This document shows positions 60,387-64,000 of a stretch of 64,000 bases of DNA, piece by piece. The stretch lies in assembly GCA_913031145.1 (NCBI GenBank), contig CAJWCO010000008.1, forward strand, positions 1 through 64,000, in the 5' to 3' direction. The translations under genes and the position numbers were made by a program. Below the pieces are notes generated by a model. It saw only the letters and a program-made list of their open reading frames with translations, was not told where the DNA came from and made no database searches. Source of the stretch: an uncultured Cellvibrionales bacterium (GTDB lineage Bacteria > Pseudomonadota > Gammaproteobacteria > Pseudomonadales > Porticoccaceae). How positions within the stretch are numbered: the first letter of the stretch is position 1; every line of letters starts with the position of its first letter.

Positions 60387-61460
60387 ATGAAAAAAATCGT
60401 GACTATTTTCGCCAGCTTATTATCCATCGCAGTTGTAGTTGTGTTCACACAACGCAGTGAACTTGCAACCCGTTTACTGCCACGCGCGATGGAATTGAGT
60501 CTTTCAAATGACAAAGTTAAACAGTTGGGTGAAGGTTTACACATTTTGCTATGTGGTGCTGGCGGTCCAATGCCCGCGCCGACGCGTTCAGGACCCTGCA
60601 TCGCGGTGGTGGCCGCAGGAAAGTTGTTCCTTGTGGATGCCGGTTCTAACGGTATTCGCAATTTAGGACGCATGCAGTATCCGTTGGACGACATTAATGG
60701 AATTTTCTTAACGCATTTTCACTCAGACCACATTGACGGCTTGGGAGAAATCGCCACGCTGCGTTGGGTGGCCGGTAATCATACTGCACCACTCGATGTC
60801 TATGGACCTGAGGGCGTTGTAGACGTCGTTGACGGCTTTAACGCCGCCTATGGGCAAGATACGCGTTACCGTTACGATCACCATGGCAGTACGATAGCGC
60901 CACCGACTGGCAGCGGTATGCGCGCCATCAGTTTTGTTGCACCTGCAGACACTCAACTGGTCACCGTCTTCGAACAAGACGGTTTAACCGTACAAATGCT
61001 CAGAGTAAATCATTTTCCAGTCGACCCCGCTGTGGGCTACCTATTTAGGTATCGAGGCCGCACTGCACTGATTTCTGGAGACACGATCAAATCAGATAAT
61101 CTCCAATATTTTGCTCAAAACGTGGATCTTTTAGTGCATGAAGCCTTGTCTAAGAAACTTGTAGCAGCCATGAGACAAGGTGCTCTAGCGGCTGGAAATC
61201 TGCCGCTAGCCAGACTATTTGACGACATTCCTGACTACCATACCACGCCCGTTGAAGCTGCTGAAATCGCGCGAGATGCCGGTGTCGGCCACCTTCTGTT
61301 TTACCACATTGTGCCGCCACTAATCTTACCCGGTTCCGAAGCGGCGTGGCTTGCCGGCGTGGAGGCTGTTTTCGCCGACTTTACCTTAGGTCGAGACGGC
61401 TTAGGGATTTCTCTCCCAGCTGACAGCAAAGACATCATTGTTCTCCCTTCGACACTATGA
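60387..61460 (+). CDS. MBL-fold metallo-hydrolase (RNase Z/arylsulfatase-like) with N-terminal signal/anchor
   Basis: GIFLTHFHSDHIDGLGEI HxHxDH motif, ALISGDTIKSDNLQYFAQNVDLLVHEA; hydrophobic N-terminus. Confidence 0.88.
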   Translation: MKKIVTIFASLLSIAVVVVFTQRSELATRLLPRAMELSLSNDKVKQLGEGLHILLCGAGGPMPAPTRSGPCIAVVAAGKLFLVDAGSNGIRNLGRMQYPLDDINGIFLTHFHSDHIDGLGEIATLRWVAGNHTAPLDVYGPEGVVDVVDGFNAAYGQDTRYRYDHHGSTIAPPTGSGMRAISFVAPADTQLVTVFEQDGLTVQMLRVNHFPVDPAVGYLFRYRGRTALISGDTIKSDNLQYFAQNVDLLVHEALSKKLVAAMRQGALAAGNLPLARLFDDIPDYHTTPVEAAEIARDAGVGHLLFYHIVPPLILPGSEAAWLAGVEAVFADFTLGRDGLGISLPADSKDIIVLPSTL

Positions 61461-62001
61461 AGACCTGAAAGCCATTTTCGCCGCGGTCGATTCCATCACA
61501 CAGGCAACCCGTCCCGCAATACTTTCTTCGTGACCATCTGTGCGGCAGTGCCTCGTTATTTTTCGGGTGTTGACACCCAGTCCTTTTCCCTTGAACCTGC
61601 GCCAGCATTCGATCTCACTTTGCTCACTGTATCGTCGATCTATTCGAAAGCCTGCTCTTTAATGATGCAGTGCGAGGTCTTAAGTCTCACTAGAATTGAT
61701 CTATAAAAGGGCGACGTTTACCCGTCGCTCATGTGCGTCATCGGGATGATTATGCGCCCTCAACACGTTACTTTAAATTGGCACTATGGCGGTCAATCTA
61801 CAATAACAAGAAACGCCCTTCGAAGATGTTTAGGCCATTGCTAACAACTATAAACCCATAAACGTGGGAATCCGAAGCCCTACAAAAAATCAGTAATAGA
61901 GCGATAATGTCACAAATAAACTATAGAACGCGCGTAGTCAGCGATATGATCTGTGTCGAGCCATATCACTTTAAAAGGTTTTTCAGATAGGAGTCTTAGC
62001 A

Positions 62002-62766
62002 ATGAACCCTCAACCCTTTGACCTGACCCATAAAATCGCACTTGTAACCGGTGCGAGTCGCGGAATTGGAAAAGAAATTGCCGTACTTTTAGCCCAGCAA
62101 GGCGCGCACGTCATTGTATCTAGCCGCAAAATACGCGACTGCCAGCTAGTCGTTGACACTATCACCGCCGGCGGCGGGAGCGCTGAAGCATTGAAGTGTC
62201 ATATCGGCAGCTTAGAAGATATTCAAAACGCCTTTGCACATATCAAGCTCCACCATGGGACACTCGACATACTCGTCAACAACGCGGCCACAAATCCTTA
62301 TTTCGGGGAGATATTGGAGACCGACTTAGACGCCTATTCCAAAACAGTTGACGTGAACATAAGAGGCTATTTTTTTATGTGTGTCGAGGGCGGGAAAATA
62401 ATGCGCAATAACGGCGGCGGCGCCATCGTCAATACGGCATCTATCAATGCGCTGCAACCGGGTCACTTTCAAGGGATATATTCAATTACTAAGGCAGCGA
62501 TTGTCAACATGACCAAAGCGTTCGCGAAAGAATGTGGCAAATACAATATTCGCGTCAATGCGTTACTGCCAGGCTTAACCAAAACCAAGTTTGCTGGAGC
62601 GCTTTTTAGTGACGAAGCGCGTTATGAGGAAACTGTTCAAAAAATCCCAATGCGACGTCATGCTGAACCCCACGAGATGGCAGGGGCCGTTCTATATCTG
62701 GTTTCGAGTAGCGCCAGTTATACAAATGGCGAATGTATCGTCGTTGACGGTGGCCTAACCCTTTAG
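62002..62766 (+). CDS. SDR family oxidoreductase
   Basis: IALVTGASRGIGKEIAVLLAQQGAHV, DILVNNAATNPYF, YSITKAAIVNMTKAFAKECGKYNIRVNALLPG, YTNGECIVVDGG. Confidence 0.95.
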   Translation: MNPQPFDLTHKIALVTGASRGIGKEIAVLLAQQGAHVIVSSRKIRDCQLVVDTITAGGGSAEALKCHIGSLEDIQNAFAHIKLHHGTLDILVNNAATNPYFGEILETDLDAYSKTVDVNIRGYFFMCVEGGKIMRNNGGGAIVNTASINALQPGHFQGIYSITKAAIVNMTKAFAKECGKYNIRVNALLPGLTKTKFAGALFSDEARYEETVQKIPMRRHAEPHEMAGAVLYLVSSSASYTNGECIVVDGGLTL

Positions 62767-63044
62767 CATCGAGGCTAAGTGAATCGATAACCTTTGGCGC
62801 TCATGCAAGCCCAAAACTCGCGCTAGCCGCTTGGACAACTCCCCTGACACTCGTCTCCTAACCGCGTCTATCATTGTGAAGAAGGGCGCGCCTGCGTGGT
62901 AAAAAAAGACGGCTCGAATGTGTTACCCGCGTTTGGGCAAAAATACAATTGCACCAATCGAAGGGCACTTACGAAGACTTGTTAGAGGCTACGACATCGA
63001 GAAATGGCGTACTATTCCGCTCCCACACCACGCATTTAAATACC

Positions 63045-63950
63045 CTAAGACCCACCAAACCGCGTGTGTAATTGCGCGGAAAATACCTCCGTCAAATGAT
63101 GAATATTCGCTATCCCTGGATAATTAGGGCGCGCAACAAGTGCAATTTCACGGTGTGGACTGGGTTGGTTCAAATGGAGCATCGCCAATGAGCCATTGGA
63201 ACCTAACAACTGCTCCAGTGCCATCTGCGGCACGAGTGTTGAACCCATATTGCCTGCGACCAATTGTACCAAGGTCGCCAAACTAGAGACTTTCATCGTG
63301 TACATCGGTTTATGGGTCAGCTTACAAGCCGCAAGCGCATGTTCTTTGAGACAATGACCATCTTCTAGCAGCAGCAATTCAGATTGATTTAAGTCGCTCA
63401 CTTCTATCTCGATACTTTGCCCTTTTACGTTATCTTTGTGGGTGATGTAGTAAAAATCTTCCTGCCAAAATTTAAAGGATGACAAACTTTTAATATCAAA
63501 AGGTAGTGCCAAAATAGCCATGTCAATCTCGCCCGTTTGCACCTGCTCTACCAACCGACTCGAACGATCTTCAACAATATTTAAGGTTAATTGGGGATAA
63601 TGCTGTTTGAGCGCCGGTAAGACGCGAGGGAGTAAATACGGGCTAATCGTTGGAATAATACCCAGCGCGATTGGCGTGCTTAACGGCATAGCTCGTAATT
63701 CGCCAAGCCGATTGATATCATCCATTTTGAGTTTGATATCGCGTGCTTTTCGCAAAACTGCATGACCCATCGGCGTGACGATGACATTTTTGTTGTTTCT
63801 TTCGAAGATTGAAAAACCTAATTGATTTTCCAAATCCGCGATGGCCATACTTAGGGTCGATGGTGAGATGTAACACAGCTCAGCCGCCCGCTTAAAATGC
63901 AATGTTTTAGAGACGGCAAGAACATAATTAATCTGCTTTGAGGTGATCAT
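63045..63950 (-). CDS. LysR-family regulator, OxyR-like
   Basis: LysR HTH (LHFKRAAELCYISPSTLSMAIADLENQLGFSIFER); LLLLEDGHCLKEHALAAC keeps two Cys nine residues apart as in OxyR C199/C208. Confidence 0.85.
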   Translation of the reverse strand: MITSKQINYVLAVSKTLHFKRAAELCYISPSTLSMAIADLENQLGFSIFERNNKNVIVTPMGHAVLRKARDIKLKMDDINRLGELRAMPLSTPIALGIIPTISPYLLPRVLPALKQHYPQLTLNIVEDRSSRLVEQVQTGEIDMAILALPFDIKSLSSFKFWQEDFYYITHKDNVKGQSIEIEVSDLNQSELLLLEDGHCLKEHALAACKLTHKPMYTMKVSSLATLVQLVAGNMGSTLVPQMALEQLLGSNGSLAMLHLNQPSPHREIALVARPNYPGIANIHHLTEVFSAQLHTRFGGS

Positions 63951-64000
63951 ATGTGTTTCGATAAAATTGAACAGTAGATTCTTTTTTTTGAAATTTTACA

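Overview
The window is about 64 kb of chromosome-like, gene-dense DNA that looks gammaproteobacterial, with mostly housekeeping content. Recognisable blocks: dusA-tal-TerB-like, then STAS / PP2C phosphatase / mlaA; hrpA-dnaQ-rnhA-methyltransferase, divergent from gloB-mltD; the tRNA-Leu(UAG)-tig-clpP-clpX-lon-hupB-ppiD proteostasis block; gcvT-gcvP with a divergent LysR; gltB-gltD. Accessory-type genes sit between them: three TonB-dependent receptors, a paraoxonase-like membrane protein, PPK2, Nudix, a sulfatase, an MBL-fold hydrolase, an SDR and an OxyR-like regulator. I saw no CRISPR array, prophage, IS element, rRNA or clear defence/BGC cassette, and no convincing new multi-gene system. The most noteworthy items are: (i) a HisA of the eukaryotic/yeast HIS6 type, encoded outside any his operon, preceded by a possible translationally coupled 41-codon smORF; (ii) a small lipoprotein ORF interrupted by one in-frame TAG with 62 more open codons after it, next to an enoyl-CoA hydratase whose N-terminus is cut by a TGA; (iii) a Nudix gene whose full domain seems to require an ATT start; (iv) a perfect 18-bp palindrome in the ppk2/hydrolase divergent promoter region; (v) a 9-bp inverted repeat bracketing a consensus-like hupB promoter; (vi) a gcvT-gcvP pair without gcvH; (vii) a paraoxonase-like propeller fused to an N-terminal membrane domain; (viii) two head-to-head TonB receptor paralogs sharing a vicinal Cys-Cys motif. 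All calls come from reading the sequence and supplied translations; no searches were run.
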